64,000 nt of DNA, taken from contig NC_045149.1 in the NCBI RefSeq assembly GCF_008831285.2, forward strand, positions 4,269,500-4,333,499. Reading direction: 5' to 3'. The DNA is from Nymphaea colorata. Lineage: Eukaryota; Streptophyta; Magnoliopsida; Nymphaeales; Nymphaeaceae. Of the stretch, positions 47,023 to 59,163 are shown in pieces; positions within the stretch are counted from its first letter, which is position 1; every line of letters begins with the position of its first letter. Position numbers and translations under genes: made by a program. The notes beneath the pieces are model-generated. The model searched no databases. It was given only the letters and a program-made list of their open reading frames with translations, and had not been told where the DNA came from.

Positions 47023-47655
47023 GTGTGCGACCCTGAACCATTGAAATCCATTTTCAATGAATTGGACCCCTTACCTGAAGTCAAGAAGGGAGGGTTTAGC
47101 CCTAACAGGGGGAATGAATGGGCTTTTGAACTATGTGAAAATAGTCCGATCATATTCTCTGATAAAGATCTACCAACTGGAGGCGCCTTGCACATAGTGG
47201 TAGAGACAAGGGGCACCAGAGTCTCCCACGTTTTAATTGATGGTGGAGCAAGCCTGAACATCTGTCCACAACAAACAACTCGTGAGTTGGGCATAAGACA
47301 GGCCGACTATACTCCATCCATAATTTTCATCCATGGATATGACAGGACAGGACAACCATGCCTAGGATGCATATGTCTGGACTTGAATATTTTTGAGACG
47401 TATCATCGGGTTTTATTTCATGTGGTGGATATAGAACCCTCCTTCAACTTGTTGCTTGGCAGGCCATGGATCCATGCTACCAATGCAGTTCCCTCCACTC
47501 TACATCAGTGTGTCAAATGGACTCACAACGGGAATTCTATAACCATCTATGCAGAGGATAGGGAAAGTCGGCTTGTACACCCAATGATTCCGGAACCAAC
47601 ATATACAATTGAGGTACCCAGTATTCGAGTCTGCAAAGAGGAAGAAATATCCTAA
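47023..47655 (+). CDS. Gypsy aspartic protease region
   Basis: An open block with VSHVLIDGGASLNICP, the D-(G/S/T)-(G/A) protease site in the form usual for Tat-type elements (DGG/DGAS), and FNLLLGRPWIHATNAVPSTL, the typical flap and exit region. It cleaves the polyprotein. It is separated from gag by a stop at 46956, so it is part of a broken gag-pol and not a free gene. Confidence 0.8.
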   Translation: MCDPEPLKSIFNELDPLPEVKKGGFSPNRGNEWAFELCENSPIIFSDKDLPTGGALHIVVETRGTRVSHVLIDGGASLNICPQQTTRELGIRQADYTPSIIFIHGYDRTGQPCLGCICLDLNIFETYHRVLFHVVDIEPSFNLLLGRPWIHATNAVPSTLHQCVKWTHNGNSITIYAEDRESRLVHPMIPEPTYTIEVPSIRVCKEEEIS

Positions 47656-47667
47656 AGTCTTAGCAGA

Positions 47668-48358
47668 TTGGCCATTCAAAAACCAAAGAAACAGGTATGG
47701 GTGAAAAAGGGTACCAAACTTGAAACAAGTTACAAAAGTCATCCGTTGTTCAAGAAATTTTGCCAGAATGAGAAAGGATTGGATTTACTCATACACCATG
47801 GCTACCAGCCATTAACTGGCCTTGGCAAACATGAAAATATAATCTTGGAACCAGTTACCTTGACAGGACAACGAGGCACTCAAGCCTTGGGGTGCCAAAG
47901 CTATGAAAAAGTGGATGTTGAGGAAGAATTCAAGCCAGTACCTTTCGTCAAGAGCAATACCATAGGCGGATGTTCACAATCAATTTGAATCAACAAATCC
48001 GCCATCATTTTGTCATTTTGTCGTCATTGTACTCAAATATACCAAGTGTCTTCATTTTGTAATACATTCAAAAATACAATGACAAATGCAAATTACTTCC
48101 ATATACAATGTCTCAAATTTCATCTAACTTCTTTACAATCTTTAGGATGGCATCTGAGGATCAAACATCAAAAGCTTTTAAGGAGATAAATCCAGAACTC
48201 ACTGAGGCCGAATGTCCAGAGTTCATCCAAATGAGAAAGCAAGATCAACCATCACCTCTGATTAATGATCCGATTGAGGAAATTAACATTGGCACGGAAG
48301 AGAGTCTAAAGATTTACAAATTGGAACAAGTCTCTCAGCAGAATAAAGAAAAGAGTTG
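47668..48358 (+). pseudogene. Gypsy protease-RT linker with G-patch-like motif
   Basis: LLIHHGYQPLTGLGKHEN (about 47790-47835) has the hydrophobic-G(Y/F)xPxxGLGK form of a G-patch, which is seen at this position in several plant Gypsy elements. An acidic segment follows (48108-48358) that leads into RT. Stops near 47988 and 48358 break it. Confidence 0.6.
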
Positions 48359-49210
48359 ATTGACTTCCTCAAAAAGCATCAAGAAGCCTTTGCGTGGACT
48401 TATGAGGACATGCCAGGACTTGATACAAAATTAGTCGAGCATCGACTACCATTGAAACCAGAATGCAAGCCAATCAAACAAAAGTTGAGGAAACTAGACC
48501 CTCGTCTTGAGGGGCAAGTTAAGGAAGGCCTGGAAGACCTACTAAAGGCAGGGTTCATCCGAACAATCGACTATCCTGAATGGTTAGCAAACATTGTGGT
48601 AGTCCCAAAGAAAAATGGCAAAATTCGGCTCTGCATCGATTTCAGAGATTTGAATAAGGCTACACCAAAGGATGACTACCCACTTCCAAACATTGACTTG
48701 TTGGTAGACAGTACCGCAGGTCACGCTATGTTCTCCTTTATGGATGGATATTCTGGTTATATCCAAATTAAGTTGGCAGCTTAAGATCAAGCCAAAACAT
48801 CATTTACAACCCCATGGGGTAACTTCTGCTATACAGTAATGCCATTTGGTTTGAAGAACGTTGGGGCAACATATCAAAGGGCTATGACAGCTATTTTTCA
48901 TGACCAAATGCATCAAATCATGGATGCATATGTAGATGATCTACTAATTAAGTCAAAAACAAGGGAGAATCACATCAACATTCTCTCTCAAGTTTTTGAT
49001 AGACTCTTACAATACAAACTTAGATTGAATCCACAAAAATGTGTACTTGGTGTGGAATCCGGTAAGCTTTTGGGATTTATGGTCAGCAAAAATGGAATCG
49101 AGATGGATCCTTCCAAAGCAAAGGCGATCATCGAAATGTCACCCCAACAAATCTTAAGGAGCTACGCAGCTTGCAAGGCAGAATTCAGTCAATCAGAAGG
49201 TTATATCTAA
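48356..49210 (+). pseudogene. Gypsy reverse transcriptase, one nonsense codon and a terminal frameshift
   Basis: RT blocks in order: LRKLDPRLEGQVKEGLEDLL, ANIVVVPKKNGKIRLCIDFR then DLNKATPKDDYPLP, then TAA at 48782-48784. The same frame resumes (MPFGLKNVGATYQRAM) and holds the catalytic AYVDDLLIKS. The TAA is in both readings. A one-base shortfall near 49143 relative to the second reading changes the frame at the end. A small deletion near 49215 joins RT to RNase H abruptly. Confidence 0.9.
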
Positions 49211-49222
49211 TCTCGCCATGAG

Positions 49223-50320
49223 GTGAAAGGAGTCAAATTTGAATGGGGGCATGAATGTCAAGCCTCATTCAAAAAGATCAAGAAGTATCTTCTTTGCCCA
49301 CCAATTTTAAAACCTCCAATTTTAGGGGAACCTCTACTCCTTTACATCACAGTTAACAATTCAGCCTGTGGTGGATTTCTGGCTCAATATGAAGAAGGAT
49401 GTCGAATAGAACATGCCATTTATTACATCAGTAAGACATTTGTGCAGTATGAAAAGAACTACTCGCACATGGAAAAAACTTGCTTAGCCTTGGTGTGGAT
49501 GTGTCAAAATTAAGGCATTATCTATTGGCTTGTGAAGTTAAAATTTTATCCAAACTTAATCCACTCAAATATATCCTCGAACAGCCATTTCTGAATGGAA
49601 GGATAGCAAAGTGGCAGGTTTTGCTGATGCAATATGATTTGGAATATGTGTCACAAAAATCAATCAAGGGGCAAGCCATTGCAGACCAATTGGCAGATTT
49701 TCCTCTATATGAAGAAATTAGAACAAATGATGATTTTCCAGATGAGCAAATCCTGACAACTGAACCAGAGCCGATTTGGGAGATGTACTTTGATGGATCT
49801 AAGAGCACAGCTGGGGCAGGCATTGGGATACTTTTCATTACACCAGAAAGGGAAATGATTCCTTACTCTCTCAAATTGAATTTTCCTGCATGCATAATAT
49901 GGCAGAGTACGAGGCCCTAATCAAAGGACTCAAAATGTTGCTCAAATTTAAAGTGCAGAGAGTTCGCATTTTTGGAGATTCCTCTCTTAGCTGTCAGTCA
50001 GGTCAATGGAGATTGGCAAGTCAAAGATCAAAAATTGATCCCATATCAAGAGTTAGCAGCTTCCCTCTTAAGACAGTTCGAGGAATGTCAACTCTTACAT
50101 GTCAAAAGAGAATTTAACCCAATAGCAGACGGTTTAGCCAGTTTAGGCTCTACCATTGCCTTCAAACCTGGAGATCTATCAGATCTTTTGAAGTTGGAAG
50201 ACTCGAACAACCATCTTTTGTCATACCAGAACAGGTGTTGCAAGCAGAAAGTAGAGAAACACCATGGTATCAGAACATCAAGGATTTTCTCCAAACTGGA
50301 ACACTTCCACTAGAAATGTC
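49223..50320 (+). pseudogene. Gypsy RNase H and second (Tat-type) RNase H
   Basis: The first part has ILGEPLLLYITVNNSACGGF and YISKTFVQYEKNYSHMEKTCLAL, the RT-linked RNase H. The second part has WEMYFDGSKSTAGAGIGI and later NMAEYEALIKGLKMLLKFKV, with GDS, DWQVKDQKLIPYQ and FNPIADGLASLG, the second RNase H-like domain of Tat elements. Frame breaks near 49507, 49880, 49977 and 50170 are each a one-base difference from the other reading (63240, 63618, 63715, 63910), where the frame stays open. They are probably assembly errors near the contig end. Confidence 0.88.
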
Positions 50321-50349
50321 TTGAAAAGAGCAAAGAGTTTTGAGACACC

Positions 50350-50885
50350 ATGTCTTCAAGATATTTCATTCTAGCCGACATCCTATACAGAAGAGGATTC
50401 AGCACAGAATATGCTAGATGTCTCGATGCAAATGAGGCACTAGAAGTCATTCAAGGAGCCCATGAAGGAATTTGTGGGGGACATGTAGGGTATCAGACCC
50501 TTGTCAAGCAGATAGTCAGAGCAAGGTACTATTGGCCCACAATGCAAAGAGACTGTCAGCCAATTTGTCAAGAATGCATTCAAATGTCAGTTGCATGCAC
50601 CATCAATTCATGCCTCCAGCAGCGTACCTTCATTCGGTTAGCTCACCATGGCCATTCTCCATGTGGGGCCTTCGACGTAGTCGGTCCAATCAATCCACCT
50701 GCCTCAAATGGACACATGTATTTTCTTGCAGCTACAGTTACTTCACCAAATGGGTGGAAGCGATCACTTTAAAAACAGTCGAAGGACAACACGTAGTGTC
50801 CTTCATTCACAAAAATCTTTTGTGTAGATTTGGCATCCCGCATGATATCGTTTCTGATAACGGTTGCATGCACCATCAATTCATG
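50350..50885 (+). pseudogene. Gypsy integrase, N-terminal part, cut by gap
   Basis: An HHCC zinc finger is readable (EALEVIQGAHEGICGGHVGY with CQECI). The core begins with DVVGPINPP and ITLKTVEGQHVVSFIHKNLL up to SDNG. Frame changes near 50600 and 50670 separate the pieces. After SDNG the text jumps to a repeat of earlier sequence and then Ns. Confidence 0.8.
50590..50612 (+). repeat. 23-bp direct repeat, copy 1 (copy 2 touches the gap)
   Basis: GTTGCATGCACCATCAATTC plus ATG occurs here, in frame within integrase, and again at 50863-50885 immediately before the Ns. The second copy replaces the expected integrase sequence after SDNG. Confidence 0.9.
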
Positions 50886-50985
50886 NNNNNNNNNNNNNNN
50901 NNNNNNNNNNNNNNNNNNNNNNNNNNNNNNNNNNNNNNNNNNNNNNNNNNNNNNNNNNNNNNNNNNNNNNNNNNNNNNNNNNNNN
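50886..50985. other. assembly gap, 100 N
   Basis: Exactly 100 undetermined bases, the usual arbitrary size for joining contigs whose distance is unknown. Confidence 0.99.
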
Positions 50986-53108
50986 TCCTCTGTCATGGCC
51001 TGTAGCCATTTAGGATCCTCTCTAGCATCTTCCACACACCTGGGAATAACAGACTTAGACAAGGATGTTATAAAGTATTTGTAGTTCTTTCAGTTTCGCA
51101 TAAGAGACAAATCTCTGAATTGGATGAGAAGTACAAGACCTGGTGCCCTTGCGCAGGGCTATAGGAAGCTCTTCATTGATTAGACTTGGGTCATCCGGAG
51201 AACTCACAGGATTGAGATTGGTTACATCAACATTTTCAACCCCATCTGTCTTCTTCCTTTTGTACACCTGGCCAAACAAATGATCACAGGCCGTAGGCTG
51301 ATTATCAACAAGGCCCTCGTCCATGTGACAGTCTCTATCATCTCTGACTGTGTCTGCCACACTGTCACTAGCCTTGTAATCCAAGAAATCCATAAACTGA
51401 ATCAACTGATTTGAGGAATACTCTTCACTACTGTTCCTAGATACTCCCCTGAAGAGGATTCACATGAAAGTATGCCTCATGTTCATGGAAGGTAACGTCC
51501 CGGGAAACATAGACTTTAGAAGTGGTAGGATCAACACATTTGTATCCCTTCTGAGTGGAGGAATACCCCAGGAAGACAACCTTGATAGACCGAGGATCAA
51601 GTTTCTTGAGGGTGGGACTATGGTCATGAACAAAACAGGCACACCCGAACACCCGAGGAGTAAGAGGCCAGGGATTCTGAGTTGGCTAAAGCATAGAGTA
51701 CGGGGAATGACCCTGCAACACACGGGTAGGCATACGGTTGATAAGGTGGGCACTAGTGAGAAGCGCATCACCTAGTAGCGCTTGGGAACCTGTCGATGGA
51801 ACAGAATAGCCCGGGTAACATCAAGTAAATGGCGATTCTTCCGTTCAGCCACGCCGTTTTGGGGAGGTGTGTAACTACAGGACGTTTCATGAACAATACC
51901 CTTGCTCTTTAAGAAATCATCTAGGGATTGAGAGACATACTCTCTAGCATTATTGGTGCGAAAAGCTTGGACAGACGTCTGAAACTGAGTCTCAACAAAC
52001 GCCACAAAGTTTTTGACAATAACGGGAACTTCACTACGTTCTTTCAACAGATACACGAACGTACAACGAAAGTAATCATCAATAAGCGTCATAAAGTAAT
52101 GAAAACCACGACACGTGGGTACTCCCGAAGGACCCAAACATCAGAGTGAACCAAAGCAAATGGACGAGTGGTTTATTGAATGAAATAGGGTACGAGGCCC
52201 TAACATATTAGCCAACTGACACACTTCACAGTGAAGGAGTCCATGGAAACAGAATGAAACAAACTAGGAAACAACTCTTAATCAACGGAAACGAAAGATG
52301 ACCAAACCGCTCGTGCATCGCATAATAGTAGATCTGTCTTCCATCCTGACAACTGTCCACTAGTAGAATGAAATAAGAGCAGACGCAACCTGCACAGGCA
52401 GTCTGTAGATCCCATCAATAGCCGAACCAATCCCAATCTTCTGCCCCGTCACCAAGTCCTGCAGAAAACACCGATCAGCAGAAAAGATCATATTACAGTT
52501 GAGTTCTTTAGTAACACTGCTGACAGATAACAAATTCACAGGAATATTGGAACATGAAGAGCATTATGAATACAGTATTTATTTAACAAGGACAAAAACT
52601 CCCTTTCCCAGCCACAGAGATAGAATAACCATGAGCCATAGACACACGTTGCTGCCCAGAAGACAATTTGTATTCTTGGAACATCTTAGGGTCCCCCGTC
52701 ATATGATGTGTAGCGCCACTGTGAACAATCCAGTCACCATATGAGGAATTACCTTGGTCACTAGTGGCCACGAGAGCGTGGTGGGCCCATAACCCACAGG
52801 TCACAGGATCGAAACCTGGCTCTGATACCATGTAGAAACACAAACCAAGATAGAGAGAAAGAGAAGAAACACACAATATACGTGGAAAACCTTAAAGGGA
52901 GGTGAAAAACCACGGAGAAGCTCTAACCTAGGGGCACAACCGCAACCCTAGGAGAGAGAAAATGTTATTCCACTTAATCAACAATTACACCATAAGTGGG
53001 ATTAAATAAGAGGGAGACCCGCCTAGGGTACCGAGCCACTCTCGGTAACCGTGCCCATGGGACCGGGTCTATATCCAAACCCGGTTCCCTATACACGATA
53101 TGTTAACA
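50986..53108 (-). mobile_element. second reading of the Copia element (truncated at gap)
   Basis: Corresponds to 37235-39363: end of RT, integrase, pre-integrase and protease regions and the 5' LTR. The missing-D changes (TNNAREY, VHSGATHHM) are present here too, so they are real. Several extra one-base losses between 51430 and 52570 break frames that are open in the first reading. Confidence 0.85.
52831..53108 (-). repeat. Copia 5' LTR, second reading
   Basis: 278 bp, same as 39086-39363, with the primer-binding site at 52819-52830 and ATATC at 53109-53113. Confidence 0.9.
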
Positions 53109-53165
53109 ATATCATTTAGCTGTCATGGTCAGTCTTTGATTGTTCGCTTTTCCTCCCTCACATAG

Positions 53166-56100
53166 TGTTAACACCCCAAATTTTTCCACATCAAAATTGA
53201 AGCAATGTGAAAATTTCACAAAAGAATTGTGAAAATTTGCAATTTCAAAGCCAATTTCGAATCTAAAGAATAATTAGATTCAAATCGTGAATTTAACCCG
53301 ATACACGAATCCCAATGCAAGATTACGAGTCCAAATTCAATTGCAAATGTCATTTGAAATCCAAATCCAATTGCAAAATGCAAATTTTGACTTAGATCCA
53401 AGAATTGGATCTAATTCTGTCTAAAATGCTACGTGGACCCACGTGTGGGCCCCACCTAGCCCGTGTGGTCAAGAGCCCCCCAGGGGCCATGCCCCCTCCA
53501 TGTCAAAAAAATAATAAATAATATTTTCTCTCAAATTAATTGAAGAAAAGTCATTTTCAAGAAGAAATAAAGGAGAAACCATAGGAAAAGAGAGACGTTT
53601 ATGTCTCTCTCTCTTCTTTAACGAGGTCCTCCTTAAAGAAAAAAATCATTTCAAAGAAGCAATTAATAGACTGGTCAAACTCACCTAACCTACTTAATCC
53701 AAGTAGGTTTGACCCGGGTGCACTCAAATGTGGTGCCAATTCCAGCTAGGTTCGGTCACCATGGCTCAACACAGTCAAAACGTAAATCTGTTCTCATGAT
53801 CCAATTAATGGACGAAAATAGACTTTGATCGAACCAAACCCACTTTGACTAAACTCAGTCAAAGTACATTTAGCTCAATTAAGAGCTTTCTTGACCCAAA
53901 TTATCAAATTACCTCAAAAAAAGTCAAACTATTGCAAATGAGCTTTGACTTTGGTCAATTGGTCGAAATTGATCAATTTGGACAATTTTGCCCTTCTGCG
54001 GTCAACTTAAGATTAAAAGCCTAAAATGGTTTATGAAAGGCAAATAAACATTTGAATTTTTCAAATGCATGAATCAAATACCAAATTTAAATTGAATTTC
54101 TCAAGTGAAAGTTTGATTCAGTTGAAATCCATTTTCAGTCAAGTTTTGGACGAAAATACCCTTTTCGAACCAAATTTGATAAAATTTTTAAATTTTATTA
54201 AAATTTAAATTGAATTATCATAATTCAATGGCATTTGGAGCTTAGTAACTAGGTTTTAACCTTATAAGCTCGATTTCAAACAAAAAAAAAAAATAAATAG
54301 TACAAAATAAGGGCAAAACCCTGTGCAAGGGCATTTTCGTCCAAAATTTGGTCAAAATGGTCACCTAGGTCTGAACCCATGTTGACCAAACCTAGCCCAG
54401 CCCACCTAGCTCGTGGAAATGGGCTGAGAAATGGTCAATTAGAGCCTTTAAAGTCTATTTAACTCATTTTACAAGTCCCCAAGGTCTTAAGCAAGTTCCC
54501 AAGGTGAGTTAAGAAGGTGGTTGAACCCACCTCCTCCTCTATATAACCTCCCCTTGGCCACCAAGGGGAGGGGGACGAAATTTTGGAGCATTCTATCAAA
54601 TTGCTTGAGCCAAAGAGCTAGGAGGAGAAGCCAAGTAAGAGAAAAGGGGTTCGTCCAAGCCCCCTTCCCCTTTTTCTCCCATTCTCTTCTTCACTTTCTT
54701 CTATTCTCCCCATTGATTTTGCTAAGTTAGGGTGCTTAAGTGAACCCTTACTTAGGATTTTCGTGGTGAGAAGCCCTCTTTACCACTCCAAATTCCAGCA
54801 AGCAAGTTATTTCTTATTCTAGCTTTGCTAAGCTTGAATCCACGATTGGATTCTTGCTTAGGATTGCTTGAGTTAGAAAACAAGTGAAGACGAAGGACAA
54901 ACATCAAGACCGACCGCAAGGTAGGTGATCTTAACTCACTTCTCTTCTACTTTAGCTTATTGTTGATTTATTTTAATTCCAGCAATTCGTGGAGGGTTTA
55001 TTTCATTTGCTTACGGCTGGGAATGATGTCCAGCTAAGGGAAACCTACGCTTCAATGTACATGTTAATGCATAATGCATACATATGTCGGTTTTTCTTAA
55101 ATATGAACCCAAGTATCAAATTTTGAAATGGGCCCCAAGGCCACGTCCCTTTCAAAGGAATCAACTTAATACCATTTTGAACTCCCTACTATGAGAGAAT
55201 CCCACAGTGAGAGAGTGATTTTGCTACATCACGTATGATGAAAATGCCTATAAGGGATGGATACGTTTTTATGAATGTGATCCACCATTGCATGGCGAAA
55301 TGATGACGAATAAGCTTGAGTATTGTTTTATTTTCTTTCTTATTCACAGTCATTTTGATTCATGTCTTTCAATTTAATTAATCAAGGGTAGTAAGGAAGA
55401 TTTGAAACAAGTTTTCAATCTTCCTACATAAAAGAACCCAGCCATGAATCATCATGATTCATGAGTCATGCGGTCCCTTGATAAAATTTCATTTTGAAAA
55501 GTAAGGTACGTATACGTATACATTGTTATATATGTACATATATGTATCCGATTTCTTGTCAAAAATTACATTCCTCCCTTAAAATCAGGTTGGAACATGT
55601 TTTCAAACCCGGTTTTTAAGGAAATGGGCCATTTTTATTGATTTTTCTAGTGCAAGACTATGAATCATTTTCATTTCATTTTTCCTTAATTTCAGCAAAT
55701 CCATACGTAAGATGTATGTATGTTATTGAAATCAGATCATGTTTCGTAGGAATTGGTTTAAGAATGTCAAAGTTTACATATTTGAAATACCAACTATCCT
55801 AGAATCATCCAAAAGAGTTGACGATCTCATTACTATCAAATCTGGAATTTGAATCTATTTGAAAGACTTGTCATTTCCATCTAAGAAACTAGATATTTAT
55901 TGGAATCAATGTCGATAATTTTCAGCTATTTAAATCAACACAATGTCTGATTTTTAGCTATTTTGAGACAAAAGTGGATGTCCTCCACATCTCCCATCCA
56001 TTTCAAAGATTTAACTTGACATCATTTATATATTTTCACCATTTTGATAATTTTATGTCAAGCCTCAAGCTTATGGACTACATCTCTAATTCATGTGCTT

Positions 56101-56979
56101 AATCATATAATGAGCACATATAGAGAAAGTCCTACATTTTCATCAATCTTCATGCATAGATTGTATGACGTGCAATACAGACTTTGAGAGATTATGAGGG
56201 AGTGAAGAATGTATGTTCATATTAATGAATCTTGAGGGATTATGAGAGAGAGAAGAATGAATGTTCCATATAGTTTCCATTCTCGTTTCATGCATTCACT
56301 TTCACTCAAAATCAATGGCACCACATGCACATTCTCAAGAAATTAAGTGATTCAAATTTAAGTTGCAAAAAGTGACCAAGTCATATTGCAATGAGAATTT
56401 GTAAACCTCACTTAACTTCAAAAGAAAACACAAGCAATGCATTCATAATCTTTTGGCCAAAGTGCATTTGAAAAACAACATGTTTTCTAACAATTTGGAA
56501 CCTATGTTCTTTCAAAAGAATAAATTCTACAAATCACATGATTTGACAAAAGAAGAGTTCAAAATCAATTTTTATCATAAGATGATCATCATCATCTAGA
56601 GTTCACAACAAAGAACTCAATTCCAAATCTTCAAAAATCTTCAAGAATTATGTGTTTCAAATAACACCAAAACAAAGGTTTTTAAACCAACTTGAAAACC
56701 CCCAATATTCAAATTCATTTATTCAAAAAAATGAATTTCGGTTCTTGAATCCAAAACCTCAATGCATAAGCATATAGGACTTACATCAATAACTCGTATA
56801 TGATCCAAATGATCCTTAGTCCTTGGTCTAATTACCCCTGTTAAAGGCAGCAGGAACGGTTGGACCTCGTACCGACGAGCGGATCCCCTTCTCTTGAAAA
56901 TTTTCTCAAAACCCCAATTTTAAAAGAATTTTGCTGACTCGCATTTCGACCTCCTTGAAAAAGGAGTGGGGTGCGAACA
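53166..56979 (+). repeat. Gypsy 5' LTR, second reading
   Basis: About 10 bp shorter than 39424-43247 through scattered one-base indels. The primer-binding site follows at 56982-57000. Confidence 0.55.
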
Positions 56980-57903
56980 GATGGCACACCCGGTGGGACC
57001 CGTCATTGTTTGTCTAAAGACTTATTTGGATCATATATGAGTTATTTTCACCAATGTCGGACATCAATTGCACAAAAAAAAATTTCACAAAAATGCATAC
57101 CGACATCATATAGTGTACATTGAGGATATTTCATGAACCTCATTCATTTCAATTTATCCTACCCCTCCTCAATTTAAGGATTGTATGCAGCCCATGTATG
57201 CTCTCAAAATTTCAAATCCATCTCTTAGGAATGTATGCAATAGAGCCATCTATTTTGCATCTTCTCATGAATTTTGAAAAACAAATCCTTACCTATATCA
57301 TATCCCGGTCATCATGTTGCCGGGCTATTTCTAGGACATTAGTCCAAGATATAGCCTTACAACTGGACCACCCAATTGGACTGAGAAGTCCCCCATTAGT
57401 ACCGAAACGGACAATAGTCCCGATATATCGATGGGTGAACAAGGAGAAATGGAGAGCCCAAATCTAGAAAACCCTTGGAGGAGTCAATGCTAGTAACATA
57501 AATTTGGTATATAGGTATACCATAAATTTTGGATAAATAAAGAACCATTTACCCATTTATTTTCCATAGGTTCCAAGACCAATTTTCAAAATAATGCATA
57601 TAGGCAAGAGTCCTAGGAATTGCATTATCAATTTTCATTAACTGCTTGTTTGGACGCATGTGATGTTTTACTTTGCCCCTAAGTCCATGTCCAAACCCAA
57701 TGTCAAAACTCTTCTCGAGTCTCTATTGGGTCAATTCATGTCAAAGTCTAATACCTTCTCTTGTCTAGATGGACTCAGAAAGTATCTTCCCATATGACCA
57801 CATCCTATTCGGGTCATGTCAAGGCTGATCCGGACTTCGCATCATCCCAAGTAGAGTCTACCTACCTCAGTGGTATCTTTCATGGTACCCAACTTTTCGG
57901 TGT

Positions 57904-58980
57904 ATGTTCCCGGATCACTTAGAGGATTGCGGTCTTGAAGAAGCAGTCAGTCTTGCCATACAACCTATCAATGGCAATCTAATCCATGCAATTGCTGAAA
58001 GATGGAACCCAAGGACCAAAACATTCTGGTTTCCATGGGGTGAAATGACAATCACTCTTGATGAGTTCTCCAACATTATGGGTTTGCCAGAACCAAAAGG
58101 TGACCCAAGAGGTCCAATTGAAGACCAGTTCCTTGTAAACCAAGGTCAAGTCAAAACTCTAGAAGTGATTCGTAAACTCACAGGGAAAAGGAGTTGGCAT
58201 TTTCTAGAGAAAGATGAACATCAATATCTTCAACTACAAGAGCTTGGTGAAATATACTCCCAATTTGTCAACCCTGCGTCACTATCAAGAAGTGTTGCAG
58301 ACAAGTACAAAAACTCCACGGTGACTTGTTCCGTGGGTCTTATCTTCTTCAATAATGAAGAACACATAATGGATTTCCGCATAGCTCGTCTCTTCAGAAA
58401 ATGGGGGCATGTCAAAGTCCGTCACATTTCCATAGCAATGGCAGCCTTGGCATTCCTTTACAGAGGGTTGGCCAAATTTTCAATTGGAGATGCAGACTCG
58501 ATAGAAGGATGTGTCTTTGCACTGCAAGCATGGTTCTACAAACATGTGGGGCCACAATCATGTCATTTTCAAAACACAGATGGTCAGTTATCTTGTATGG
58601 AGCACTATCGCAGAAAGATGGAGGAAGTTGATGATTCCACCATCATTTGGGACTTCTTTGATCGAGAGGTCATCAAGTCAAGATACACTTACAACCCAGT
58701 CAGAGGAAGTCTGCTATTGGGACCATTTTTCATAATCAAATATCATCCAGAGCGTTGCCTCAGGCAATTCTCACTGCGTCAGAGGAAGGCATATCCAATT
58801 GAGTCGGAAGGAGCCATTGTGGAGTGTGAACTAGACACTGAAGATTGGTCCGGGATATACACCTATGCCCAGCAACGTTGGGAATCATTTGCTCACTTGT
58901 ATCTTGTCCTTGGTCCAGGAATGGGTCCCGAATATGTAAAATGGTGGGATGAAGTCCGCCCATCTATCCTTCTGTCCTAG
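57904..58980 (+). CDS. plant mobile domain ORF1, second reading
   Basis: 358 codons, protein identical to 44173-45249. The lack of any indel over 1,077 bp here fits the low difference rate in the middle of the overlap. Confidence 0.8.
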   Translation: MFPDHLEDCGLEEAVSLAIQPINGNLIHAIAERWNPRTKTFWFPWGEMTITLDEFSNIMGLPEPKGDPRGPIEDQFLVNQGQVKTLEVIRKLTGKRSWHFLEKDEHQYLQLQELGEIYSQFVNPASLSRSVADKYKNSTVTCSVGLIFFNNEEHIMDFRIARLFRKWGHVKVRHISIAMAALAFLYRGLAKFSIGDADSIEGCVFALQAWFYKHVGPQSCHFQNTDGQLSCMEHYRRKMEEVDDSTIIWDFFDREVIKSRYTYNPVRGSLLLGPFFIIKYHPERCLRQFSLRQRKAYPIESEGAIVECELDTEDWSGIYTYAQQRWESFAHLYLVLGPGMGPEYVKWWDEVRPSILLS

Positions 58981-59163
58981 ATTGTCATGTCTAGTTCATT
59001 GTCATTAAGCCAAAATTTGTCAAGTTTTGTCAAGTTATGTTAAACTTTGTCAAGTTTTGTCATTCTCATCTTTCTTTCAAAATGTAATCAAAATTTGTCA
59101 TCTCTCATCAATTCACATCCTAACATTTTCAATTTTTCTTCTTGCAATGTGAACATCCGCTTT

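Larger units (their letters stand above)
39424..50885 (+). mobile_element. Ty3/Gypsy retrotransposon, Tat-type, incomplete (runs into assembly gap)
   Basis: Order on the plus strand: long 5' LTR, primer-binding site, extra ORF1 with plant mobile domain, gag, protease, G-patch-like linker, RT, RNase H, a second RNase H-like domain and the start of integrase. The second RNase H domain between RNase H and integrase, an extra ORF before gag and a multi-kilobase LTR together are the marks of the Tat clade (Ogre/Retand relatives). The 3' part and 3' LTR are missing because of the gap, so the outer boundary and target duplication cannot be tested. Confidence 0.85.

Noticed and set aside
47023-50885. 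Endogenous pararetrovirus
   Set aside because: RT and RNase H are followed by an HHCC integrase and preceded by an LTR and tRNA primer site, with no movement or coat protein. It is Ty3/Gypsy.
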